Shown here one piece after another: positions 1 through 7,100 of a DNA stretch of 13,959 nt (positions are counted from its first letter, which is position 1; every line of letters begins with the position of its first letter). The DNA lies in contig DUZC01000026.1 of assembly GCA_013349735.1 (NCBI GenBank), forward strand, positions 1-13,959, read 5' to 3'. Under the pieces are notes generated by a model. It worked only from the letters and a program-made list of their open reading frames with translations, did not search any database and had not been told where the DNA came from. This DNA is from Rhodospirillaceae bacterium (GTDB taxonomy: Bacteria; Pseudomonadota; Alphaproteobacteria; Rhodospirillales; Magnetospirillaceae). A program made the position numbers and the translations under genes.

Positions 1-256
1 GGTTTTCCCTCGAAATCCTGCAATTATCATTACTTCGATTTATTGAAATATCAAAGCCGGCTAAGGGCTTCGGGGTTTTTCACGGGCGACAGGATATTAT
101 TTTGGCAAACCGATGAGACCCTCGCTGCAAAACCGCGCAGATCAAGCCCGCTGGCTGACACCCGTCACGCAATGGCGTAATGGGGTCCTGTTTTTTACCG
201 GTGAGGCAGCGCCAAAGAAGAAAGCAAAGGCGGCCACACCCGCCTGAAAAAGGGCG
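1..256. other. Gene-free left edge
   Basis: No convincing gene lies here; the only reading frame of note is antisense to the hemerythrin gene and starts inside it. A weak hairpin (AAGCC at 54-58 pairing with GGCTT at 66-70) followed by CGGGG and five T could terminate a plus-strand gene ending off the left edge, but the stem is only five base pairs. The rest shows no recognisable signal apart from the hairpin annotated at 228-245. Confidence 0.4.
228..245 (-). terminator. Possible terminator after hemerythrin gene
   Basis: Read on the minus strand, AGGCGG and CCGCCT form a perfect 6-bp stem around a 6-nt loop, followed by a T-rich stretch (complement of 211-227). It begins about 11 nt past the hemerythrin stop codon. 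The T tract is interrupted by G and C, so this is only a candidate intrinsic terminator. A run of A on the other side would also give a plus-strand U tract on the opposite transcript. Confidence 0.35.
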
Positions 257-712
257 CTATAAAAACCGCCTGTACGCAAAATCTTCGATTTCGATATGAT
301 GTAGTAGCCAGCCCCGCAGAAACTCTGCAAGGTCTCCGGCGGCCAAATAATCAGAATTGATAGAAATATTAGCTGACATATCATCAACGCATTGCGCAAT
401 AACTCTATGGCTATCTCGGTGATCATCAAGAAATGGAAAATTTATTTTCTCCATTAGAGATTCTTCTTCCGAGAAGTGATAGGAAATATAGTGCTGCAGC
501 TCTTTCAGAACGCCTGGTATGACCGCCGCGGCCGTATCAAGACTGATTCCTCGCTCAAGCTCAGAGCAAAGACTGAACAAACGCTTATGATGCCCATCAA
601 GAGTTTGGTCACCAACGCTAAGGCTATCATTCCAAACAAGATCATCCATGTCTGACCATTCGAACGGGCGGGGAGAAATCCCGTGCATCGTTGATAATTG
701 CTTGGCGAGCAT
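257..712 (-). CDS. Bacteriohemerythrin (hemerythrin-like O2-binding protein)
   Basis: A 151-residue single-domain hemerythrin, the usual bacterial length plus a short N-terminal extension. All seven non-haem di-iron ligands can be placed: H42 (in HHK), H79 and E83 (HFSEE), H98 and H102 (HRDSH), H139 and D144 (HHIEIED). Conserved W27 and the DGHHKRLF signature fit the family. Such proteins bind O2 reversibly at a di-iron centre and serve as oxygen carriers or sensors in the cytoplasm. No signal peptide or membrane segment is seen. ATG at 712 gives the longest form; ATG at 688 (residue 9) is an alternative. It lies 50 bp downstream of the receiver-like gene on the same strand, so co-transcription is likely. 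Confidence 0.93.
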   Translation of the reverse strand: MLAKQLSTMHGISPRPFEWSDMDDLVWNDSLSVGDQTLDGHHKRLFSLCSELERGISLDTAAAVIPGVLKELQHYISYHFSEEESLMEKINFPFLDDHRDSHRVIAQCVDDMSANISINSDYLAAGDLAEFLRGWLLHHIEIEDFAYRRFL

Positions 713-762
713 TGCCGGTTAGGAACACTACGCGGCCTTTACTTGCTCGACAAGGGCTTCGT

Positions 763-1560
763 TTATGGTTTGCTTTGGTCGGCGCTCGCCAGAAGCTTCC
801 GGCAGCAAGCCATAATTTCTGACATGTCCTCAGCGCGAAGCGCGGCGGCCAGTTCTGACGCAGCCGTTTTTAATGCCGGCACTGTCGCGGTTTCGACAAG
901 GTGATCGACCACCGGGATCAAATCAACAAAATCAGAGGCTTTCCCGGACCGCATTGCCCAGGCAAGTTGTCCCAGACTGCACTCCATCTTCGCGGTTTTC
1001 AGAGAGTCCTGGCCGGTTTTCAGGGCTTTCTGGAAAGACGCGGCATCGACTCCTCGCGCCAACGGATTGGGCGGACGGATTATAATCGGTTGGTTCGCGC
1101 CTTCTCTCGGCTCTTTGCGGCGATCCGGTCCAATATAGTCCCTGGTAATGACAAAAGGCTTGCGTTCGGCGGCAAGGAAATCAATGCGAGAGAAAAGATC
1201 GGCAATTGACAGCGGGGTTATTATGATGGCGTCGGGACCGCAGGCGATGAGCGCCTTAAGCTGATTTTCCTCTTGCTGGTGGGCCAGCACAAAAATAAGG
1301 GGGAAGGGATGCGCATGCAGTTGGCCCTGGCGAATTTTCCGGATCAAATCGCCGGTTGGCAATCCCGACAGAGTGTCATCAACAACCAATAAAACGATGG
1401 GTTTTGAGCTGAGGATTTCCTGCAGACCCTCTCTTTCGGTGACGTCGATAATGTCGTTGGCACCACTTTGCCGGAAGGTATCCGTCAGCGCGCGTCGGAT
1501 CATCGGATTCGCGATGGCAACGACGACGCCACCGACGTAGTTGCGTTTATCGGGACGCAT
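763..1560 (-). CDS. Degenerate receiver-domain (response-regulator-like) protein
   Basis: About 265 residues. Residues 11-130 have the alternating beta/alpha pattern of a CheY-like receiver, with a candidate phosphoacceptor D62 eight residues before a conserved Gly (VVDDTLSG). The acidic pair after strand 1 is replaced by AIAN and the strand-5 Lys by Thr (IITPLS), so normal Mg2+-dependent phosphorylation is doubtful. The motif YIGPDRR follows the receiver, as in many alphaproteobacterial regulators. The C-terminal roughly 100 residues are helical, without a recognisable DNA-binding or enzymatic domain. ATG at 1560 is chosen because GGAG lies nine bases upstream; a TTG at 1575 would add five residues but destroys that ribosome site. 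It may act through protein contacts, perhaps with the hemerythrin encoded next. Confidence 0.8.
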   Translation of the reverse strand: MRPDKRNYVGGVVVAIANPMIRRALTDTFRQSGANDIIDVTEREGLQEILSSKPIVLLVVDDTLSGLPTGDLIRKIRQGQLHAHPFPLIFVLAHQQEENQLKALIACGPDAIIITPLSIADLFSRIDFLAAERKPFVITRDYIGPDRRKEPREGANQPIIIRPPNPLARGVDAASFQKALKTGQDSLKTAKMECSLGQLAWAMRSGKASDFVDLIPVVDHLVETATVPALKTAASELAAALRAEDMSEIMACCRKLLASADQSKP

Positions 1561-1649
1561 CGCATATTTCTCCAACGCTTAATAATCATGAACAAGCCGT
1601 CTCGCTCGTGACAACGGTAGCACGGACCTTGTCATCTTAGCGATGGCGT

Positions 1650-2660
1650 TCACGAAGCGGGGAGGCGGGCCGTAAGTTGTTGTCCAAGATTGACCATCGG
1701 AACTTCAATAAACTTGTAGAAAGTCTTGGCGACCAAAGTGGCTAGGAAAAGAGCGATCGCCACGGCCGGCAAGGATGCCACCCCAGTCGGGGGCGCTAAA
1801 ATCGTGAAGATAGCCCAGGCGATAATCGAATGGTAAAGATAATTGCTATAAGAGGTAATGCCAAAATAAACAAAAAAGTTAGAACCAATCCTATGTTTCA
1901 GGATTATCGCAAAAAATATCGTGCTGCCCGCCAAATATAGTGTTGCGGCAAGCTTTTGTTGGTCAAGACAGAGATAAAGGCTTCCGCCTGACAGCAGAGT
2001 CACCAAAGCCAGACGCAGTAATGCCAAACGGGCCCATCCGGATTCCTCGGCCAGGGCGATTTCAATGCCAAGATAAAACACAGGAAAATAACTTAGGGTC
2101 AGGCTGCCATGGCCGCGAAAGAACCAACAGCCGATTTCAAACAAGATCAGAATTGAAAAGATTTTATGAAGATGGCGGCGACCGAAAAGCGCGTGTTGGA
2201 GGGCGATGAACAGATAGAATTTGAATTCAATCAGCAGGGTCCAGAACACACCGCTCACGGCTTGAACCCCAATGACATCGGAAACCGCCATAAGGCTGGC
2301 TAAATAGGAAGGGGCGGAAAAATGCGGGCAATTGTCTATTAATAGATCAATTATAAAAATAACAGAGATATTAACCCAATAGGAAGGCATTACCTTGAAG
2401 AAACGCCTAATAATGAATTTCGTAAGACTTTGCGTTTGTACTTTCGAAAAAATCAGATAGCCGCTCAGCAGAAAAAACAGTGTAACGCCGCCGCGTCCAA
2501 TATCGACAATGAGTTGGTTGACCGTTTCCGACTGAGCAAGCCTTGAGCCTATGTGAGAGCAGACCACAGCAAGGATCGCCACACCGCGCACGGTATCGAG
2601 GCAAGGAAGTCGAGAAGATGATGACACCGGGGCTGGTTGGCCCTTTACGCTTTCATCCAT
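1650..2660 (-). CDS. Acyltransferase 3 family membrane protein (OafA/YrhL type)
   Basis: About 336 residues with roughly ten hydrophobic segments. Family signatures are clear: the catalytic-type motif RGVAILAVVCSH near residue 25, GVTLFFLLSGYLI in the second segment, RRFFKVMPSYW after it, and FWTLLIEFKFYL in the middle. This family moves acyl groups, often acetyl, across or at the inner membrane onto sugars of O-antigen, exopolysaccharide, peptidoglycan or lipids. The acceptor cannot be told from sequence. No C-terminal SGNH domain is present. ATG at 2660 is preferred over the GTG one codon upstream; neither has a strong ribosome site. It is divergent from the sulP gene and is not clearly in an operon. 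GC content falls locally compared with neighbours, which might mean a different origin. Confidence 0.9.
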   Translation of the reverse strand: MDESVKGQPAPVSSSSRLPCLDTVRGVAILAVVCSHIGSRLAQSETVNQLIVDIGRGGVTLFFLLSGYLIFSKVQTQSLTKFIIRRFFKVMPSYWVNISVIFIIDLLIDNCPHFSAPSYLASLMAVSDVIGVQAVSGVFWTLLIEFKFYLFIALQHALFGRRHLHKIFSILILFEIGCWFFRGHGSLTLSYFPVFYLGIEIALAEESGWARLALLRLALVTLLSGGSLYLCLDQQKLAATLYLAGSTIFFAIILKHRIGSNFFVYFGITSYSNYLYHSIIAWAIFTILAPPTGVASLPAVAIALFLATLVAKTFYKFIEVPMVNLGQQLTARLPAS

Positions 2661-2770
2661 CACACAATAAGTCCGTCGGTTGCTTTCTCACGGGTCCGTC
2701 TCGCTTCTGGTCATTTCCGCAGGTCGATAATCGCCTGGATCCTATCGCACGAACTTCGGAAACGGGACAC

Positions 2771-2784
2771 TAACAGGATTGTTA
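2771..2784. promoter_or_regulatory. Short inverted repeat upstream of sulP promoter
   Basis: TAACA and TGTTA form perfect 5-bp arms around GGAT, placed just upstream of the candidate -35 box of the sulP gene. The position suits an activator or repressor site, but arms this short could arise by chance. Confidence 0.25.
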
Positions 2785-2791
2785 CAGTTCC

Positions 2792-2820
2792 TTGACCGTT
2801 TTGTGACAAAGGCTGATAGT
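2792..2820 (+). promoter_or_regulatory. Sigma-70-type promoter for the SulP gene
   Basis: TTGACC (2792-2797, five of six to consensus) and GATAGT (2815-2820, four of six) are separated by exactly 17 bp. The expected start of transcription is near 2827, leaving a leader of about 26 nt before the TTG start codon at 2853. Confidence 0.55.
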
Positions 2821-2852
2821 AAAAAAGGGTTGTTCGTTTTGGGGGCAGGAAG

Positions 2853-5057
2853 TTGAACGCAACAGCCTATGATCGGCGGGTGTTCTGGGGCGATGTCTGG
2901 GGGGGACTAGCCTCGATGCTGGTGGCGTTGCCATCGGCAATCGCCTTTGGCGTTACGATTTTTTCACCGCTTGGCGCTGAGCAGGGCGCCAAAGGGGCTC
3001 TGGCTGGTATTGTCGGTGCCACCGTCCTGGGGCTTTGCGCTTCCGTGATTGGCAGCAGCCGCTGCCTGATTACAGCGCCTTGTGCGCCGGCAGCGGCCAT
3101 GTTATCCGCTCTGGCGATTTCCTTGGCCGGTCAGGCCGGCATAGCCGAGACGGTTCTGTTGCTGGCCATTATCGGACTGTTCGCCGGTCTGTTCCAGGTG
3201 GGTCTTGGCCTGGCCAGAATCGGTAAACTGATCAAATTCATCCCTTATCCTGTGGTCAGCGGCTATTTGAGCGGTGTCGGGCTGATCATCATCGGCAGTC
3301 AGATTCCAAAAATTCTTGGTGTTCCTACCGGAACAGGGGTTTTTGAGGCGCTGACTTCGCCTGCCGGCTGGCGATGGCAGACTGTCTTGGTGGGCGGGAT
3401 CGTCATGGCCGTGATGCTGCTTTTGCCCCGTCTGACCCGATCGGTTCCAGCGGCGATTCTTGGATTGATGTCCGGGATCGTAACTTATTTGGCGCTCGGG
3501 TGGTCAAATCCGGACCTGCTGCATAGTGAACACAATCCATTGCTGGTAGGGGCCATAACCGGAGCTGATGGCAATATCGGCGAAGTAATTGTAAATAATT
3601 TTCGGGCATTTTCGGCTATAGAGCTTGGATACATTGTTAAAATTCTTGTTCCAGCCGTGACTCTGGCTGCTTTATTATCGATTGATACATTAAAAACCTG
3701 CGTTGTCCTGGATGCTCTGACTAATTCCCATCATGACCCCAACCGCCAATTGATCGGCCAGGGAATCGGCAATGTGGTCTCGGCCCTGTTTGGCGGGATT
3801 CCAGGGGCGGGCACCATGGGGGCCTCGCTGGTCAATAGTTCCAGCGGTGGGACGACAAGGGTTTCGGGCTTTATGTCCGGGGCTTTTTGTTTCGCCGCCT
3901 TCCTGGTGCTCTCGCCTTTGATCGCCTGGGTTCCGGTGTCTGCCCTGGCCGGAATTTTAATTGTTGTCGGTTTCCGGATGATTGACCGGCACAGTCTGAT
4001 GTTCTTTTACAGCCCGGCAACCAGACTCGATTTTCTGGTTATTGTTTCAGTCATTATTGTTGCCCTGTTTGTCAATCTGATTGCGGCTTCCGGCGTGGGT
4101 GTGGCTTTCGCCATTTTGCTGTTCATTCGCGAACAGACCCGCAGCACGGTGGTTCGGCACAAGATCGAAGGTCATAAGATTCATTCCAAGCGAACGAAGG
4201 TGGCTGTCGATCTTGGGCAGATTGACGGAGAAGGGTGCGACACCGTGATCTTTGAACTGCAGGGCAGTCTGTTCTTCGGAACCGCCAGCCAGTTGCATGC
4301 GGCCCTCGAACCGGAAACCGAAACTCGCAAATATGTCATTCTCAGTATGCGCCGGGTTCAGTCGCTTGACCTAACCGCCACCCATGTGTTGGAACAAATT
4401 AAGGACCGTCTGGAAGAGAATGATGCCTATCTGGTCTTTTGCGACATTCCCAAGGGCCTGCCCAGCGGTCTGAAGATGAAGCGTTTTCTGAAAGAAACCG
4501 GGGTGGTCCGCCCGACCAACAAGGCTTTTGCCTTTCGCCAGCTGGAAGATGCGCTGGAATGGGTAGAACAGCATCGGCTGGAAAGTGACGACCAGGGCGA
4601 GGATAAAAAGGCGTGCAGCCTAGAGTTGCGGGATATGCCGGCCTTTGAAGGGCTGTCCGACGCGGCTTTGGTCGATCTTGGCAACAGCACAACCATGCAG
4701 TCGGTCAAGGCAGGCAAGAAGCTGTTTAAAGCGGGCACCGAAAGTAACGAGCTTTTTCTAATTCGCAGCGGCACCGTTCGCTTGAACCTGCCCATCCATA
4801 AAAAAGATCATTATCACCTTGCCACTTGCGGGCCAGGAGATTTTTTTGGTGGTCGTGGTTTTGTTGACCCCAGCGTTCATACCGTCGATGCGCTGGCGGT
4901 CAGCGATGTCGAGGTTTTTGTGTTGCGGCGTACCGAGTTTCTTGGCCTAAGTGAGCGCCATCCAACCTTGGCCTTCAAAATTATAGAAACCATCGCCCAT
5001 AATTTGTCGGACCGCTTGCGCGCGGCCGTCGATGAAATTCACGCTTTGCGAAGTTAG
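2853..5057 (+). CDS. SulP/SLC26 anion transporter with STAS and cNMP-binding-like domains
   Basis: A 734-residue inner-membrane protein. Residues 1-425 are the SulP transport domain, starting WGDVWGGLASMLVALPSAIAF and ending with the typical gate region (SALAGILIVVGFRMID). Residues about 440-574 form a STAS domain (VIFELQGSLFFGTAS, SLDLTATHVLEQ). Residues about 590-720 resemble a cyclic-nucleotide-binding domain (GPGDFFGGRGF). SulP proteins carry sulfate, bicarbonate or other anions; the substrate here cannot be fixed. The phosphate-binding cassette lacks the usual Glu (GG for GE) and Arg (HTV for RTA), so cAMP or cGMP binding is doubtful. TTG at 2853 follows GGGGGCAGGA closely; in-frame TAA at 2820 limits upstream starts and GTG 2880 is an alternative. 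The stop codon is the first three bases of the repeat at 5055. Confidence 0.92.
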   Translation: MNATAYDRRVFWGDVWGGLASMLVALPSAIAFGVTIFSPLGAEQGAKGALAGIVGATVLGLCASVIGSSRCLITAPCAPAAAMLSALAISLAGQAGIAETVLLLAIIGLFAGLFQVGLGLARIGKLIKFIPYPVVSGYLSGVGLIIIGSQIPKILGVPTGTGVFEALTSPAGWRWQTVLVGGIVMAVMLLLPRLTRSVPAAILGLMSGIVTYLALGWSNPDLLHSEHNPLLVGAITGADGNIGEVIVNNFRAFSAIELGYIVKILVPAVTLAALLSIDTLKTCVVLDALTNSHHDPNRQLIGQGIGNVVSALFGGIPGAGTMGASLVNSSSGGTTRVSGFMSGAFCFAAFLVLSPLIAWVPVSALAGILIVVGFRMIDRHSLMFFYSPATRLDFLVIVSVIIVALFVNLIAASGVGVAFAILLFIREQTRSTVVRHKIEGHKIHSKRTKVAVDLGQIDGEGCDTVIFELQGSLFFGTASQLHAALEPETETRKYVILSMRRVQSLDLTATHVLEQIKDRLEENDAYLVFCDIPKGLPSGLKMKRFLKETGVVRPTNKAFAFRQLEDALEWVEQHRLESDDQGEDKKACSLELRDMPAFEGLSDAALVDLGNSTTMQSVKAGKKLFKAGTESNELFLIRSGTVRLNLPIHKKDHYHLATCGPGDFFGGRGFVDPSVHTVDALAVSDVEVFVLRRTEFLGLSERHPTLAFKIIETIAHNLSDRLRAAVDEIHALRS

Positions 5058-5325
5058 AGCGTCGCGCGTTCAATTTGAATCACTCTGTTGGCCATGGGGG
5101 GCGGCAGTCCGCCAGGCGCGGCTCGCAGCCGGATGTGGTGCATCGGGCAAGAGCCGCAACACCGCGGATGCCCGCCCCATGGCCAACCCTTTGGGCCGGG
5201 CCAAACTGCGCCATTGCTGTGTCAGACGGCTTGACCGTAGTCCCACTACGCTCCGCGCCGCCTTCCTTGCACTGACGACAGTTCGGCGGCGGCAGGGTGA
5301 ACCAAATTGATCGCACGACGCTCTA
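5055..5325. repeat. 271-bp TA-flanked inverted-repeat element (MITE-like)
   Basis: Imperfect terminal inverted repeats of 33 bp (5055-5087 and 5293-5325, 28 of 33 identical by eye) begin TAGAGCGTCG and end with its complement. A TA dinucleotide sits at each outer end, as expected for a TA target duplication of Tc1/mariner-IS630-type elements. Inside are further palindromic arms: TTGGCCATGGGG at 5088-5099 with its complement at 5175-5186, and GCGGCTC at 5118-5124 with GAGCCGC at 5151-5157. No transposase-length reading frame is present. The element separates two convergent genes, whose TAG stops are both made from its ends, and its folded RNA may end transcription from both sides. Mobility is inferred, not shown. 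Confidence 0.7.
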
Positions 5326-6327
5326 GAAATAAGCGATGAGCTGGAAGGCAAAGGCGGCGATCAAAGCCGAAGCCGGAATGGTAAAAATCCATGCCCAGAC
5401 AATGTTGCCGGCCAGGCCCCAGCGGACGGCCGACATGCGACGGGCCATGCCGACGCCGACGATCGCACCGGTAATGGTGTGGGTGGTGGAAACCGGAATT
5501 CCTAACCAGGTCGCGGTGAACAGGGAAATCGACCCGGCGGTTTCGGCACAACATCCCTGAAACGGTTTGAGGTCGGTAATTTTCGATCCCATTGTGCGGA
5601 CAATTCGCCAGCCGCCGAACAGCGTGCCCAGTCCCATGGCCGTCTGCGACGTCAGCACCACCCAGAGGGGCACATGGAACTCATCGCCCAGCATCCCTTG
5701 AGAAAATAGCAAGATTGCAATGATGCCCATGGTCTTCTGTGCGTCATTGCCGCCATGCCCCAAGGAATAAAGCGAAGCCGAAACCAGTTGTAATTGGCGC
5801 GACCGTTTGTCGACGGCGTAGGGATGGGCATTGCGCAAAGCCCAGGTGGCACAAAAGATGATCAGCAGAGCCAGGGTAAACCCGGCGAGCGGCGAGAGAA
5901 AAATTGCTGCAGAGGTTTTGATGAAACCATCGGCGACGATAGCCCCAAACCCCGCCTTTGCCACGCCGGCACCAGCAATGCCGCCGATCAGCGCGTGAGA
6001 ACTTGAGGAGGGGAAGCCGAGCCACCAAGTGAAAACATTCCAGGCGATAGCGCCGATCAAGGCGGCAAGGACCACCCATGGATCCATGACCATCGGATTG
6101 ATGATCCCGGTGCCGATGGTTTTTGCCACATGCAATCCAAAAAATAGAAAGGCGATGAAATTGAACCCGGCCGCCCAGGCCACAGCCAATTTAGGCGGGA
6201 GAACTCGGGTTGATACGACGGTCGCGATGGAGTTGGCTGCATCATGCAGGCCATTAATAAAATCAAACGCCAAAGCGATGGCGATGATCGCAACCAAAGC
6301 AGGCAGTCCCAGGTGAATACTATTCAT
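5323..6327 (-). CDS. pit: Low-affinity inorganic phosphate transporter, Pit family
   Basis: A 334-residue, largely hydrophobic permease of the PiT family. The two inverted family signatures are visible: FDFINGLHDAANSIAT near the N-terminus with GFPSSSSHALIGG, and later LGHGGNDAQKTMG with GIPVSTTHTITGAIVG. It brings phosphate (as a metal-phosphate complex) in by proton symport. The start at 6327 gives 334 residues, equal to the length I recall for the Sinorhizobium Pit protein, and lies seven bases after the DUF47 stop. An ATG at 6381 would overlap DUF47 by 47 bp and add an unlikely 18-residue tail. It is co-transcribed with DUF47, matching the known orfA-pit arrangement. The TAG stop lies in the right terminus of the inverted-repeat element. 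Confidence 0.94.
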   Translation of the reverse strand: MNSIHLGLPALVAIIAIALAFDFINGLHDAANSIATVVSTRVLPPKLAVAWAAGFNFIAFLFFGLHVAKTIGTGIINPMVMDPWVVLAALIGAIAWNVFTWWLGFPSSSSHALIGGIAGAGVAKAGFGAIVADGFIKTSAAIFLSPLAGFTLALLIIFCATWALRNAHPYAVDKRSRQLQLVSASLYSLGHGGNDAQKTMGIIAILLFSQGMLGDEFHVPLWVVLTSQTAMGLGTLFGGWRIVRTMGSKITDLKPFQGCCAETAGSISLFTATWLGIPVSTTHTITGAIVGVGMARRMSAVRWGLAGNIVWAWIFTIPASALIAAFAFQLIAYF

Positions 6328-6334
6328 CAGAGTT

Positions 6335-6973
6335 TCAAACCTGGTCCAGAACGATACCTTCGATAACATCGGCGACATCATCGCAACTGTCTGTTACCTC
6401 TTCCAGAAGCTCATAGACCTCCTTACATCCGAAAAACCCAATGGTATCGGGTTTTCGCGAAACCAGGTCGGTGAGAGCCGCGCGCAAGGCATCATCGGCG
6501 AGCCCTTCAATTTGCGATATCTGCTCGCATAAATCATTAATCCGGCCAGCATTGGCGGAAATATTGTGAAGCAGTGGCATAACCTCGGCCACCAGCCGCG
6601 CCGCGCTTTGGATCATTGAGGTCAATTTGCGCATATGCGGGTCGAATGTGACCACCTGATAAATCTGTGCCCCCAGAACCACCTCCTCAATGAGGTCGAC
6701 GGCATCATCGAGAGCCTTGCTGAGAGCATGGATGTCCGTGCGGTCAAAGGGCGTTATGAAGGCGCGATGCAGGGCAACAATGGTTTGTCTGGCAATCTGG
6801 TCGGCCTGACTTTCTATGGCGCAGACGTCCTTTGCACGGGCAGCCTGATCGTCCGGCGTTGCCGCCATCATGGCGTCGAGCGCATCGGCCGCGGCAACAA
6901 TCAGAGCGCTGTGGCTGACAAACAGATCAACGAATTTTTCTTCTTTTGGCATCAGGAAACGGAGGAGCCGCAT
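6335..6973 (-). CDS. DUF47 family (PhoU-like) phosphate transport regulator
   Basis: A 212-residue, all-helical, acidic protein. The start MRLLRFLMPKEEKFVDLF and the segments LIEEVVLGAQIY and DSCDDVADVIEGIVLDQV mark the DUF47/PhoU-like family. Such proteins accompany Pit permeases and are thought to control them, by analogy with PhoU acting on Pst. It is cytoplasmic; no signal peptide is seen. ATG at 6973 is used although its ribosome site is weak; ATG 6952 is no better. It is the first gene of a two-gene operon, seven bases before pit, and is divergent from the pstS-like gene over about 127 bp. I found no convincing Pho box in that gap. Confidence 0.92.
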   Translation of the reverse strand: MRLLRFLMPKEEKFVDLFVSHSALIVAAADALDAMMAATPDDQAARAKDVCAIESQADQIARQTIVALHRAFITPFDRTDIHALSKALDDAVDLIEEVVLGAQIYQVVTFDPHMRKLTSMIQSAARLVAEVMPLLHNISANAGRINDLCEQISQIEGLADDALRAALTDLVSRKPDTIGFFGCKEVYELLEEVTDSCDDVADVIEGIVLDQV

Positions 6974-7021
6974 GGTCGCTCAAACTCTCAGTTATTTCAG
7001 AAATGTGACGACGCGGAAGGT

Positions 7022-7060
7022 TGTAGCATGAAAGACTTGGGCCGTCTTGTGCTGTAGCAT
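7022..7060. promoter_or_regulatory. Direct repeat in the DUF47/pstS-like divergent region
   Basis: TGTAGCAT occurs at 7022-7029 and again at 7053-7060, 31 bp apart or about three helical turns, and the preceding base is a pyrimidine in both. Between them AAGAC and GTCTT form a small hairpin. The repeat sits in the shared control region of two phosphate transport units, so a regulator binding the same face of the helix is possible. It does not match the Pho box. Confidence 0.3.
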
Positions 7061-7088
7061 AGGCTGCAGGGGTCCGTTTAGATAAGCT

Positions 7089-7096
7089 GAGGTGAT
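7089..7096 (+). promoter_or_regulatory. Ribosome binding site deciding the pstS-like start
   Basis: GAGGTGAT is an eight-base match to the anti-Shine-Dalgarno complement. It overlaps the upstream GTG (7092) and ATG (7095), which could not use it, and favours GTG at 7101. Confidence 0.5.
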
Positions 7097-7100
7097 GTCG

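Noticed and set aside
142..429. 95-codon minus-strand frame overlapping the hemerythrin end
   Set aside because: It overlaps the well-supported hemerythrin gene in another frame; composition is irregular and no family features are visible.
5070..5316. Several reading frames of 66-102 codons inside the 271-bp element
   Set aside because: They occur in most frames as expected of GC-rich palindromic DNA, run through both terminal repeats and resemble no transposase.
6974..7091. Pho box between DUF47 and the pstS-like gene
   Set aside because: I looked for paired TGTCA-type half-sites at 11-bp spacing on both strands. Only partial single half-sites (such as CGTCACA) were found.
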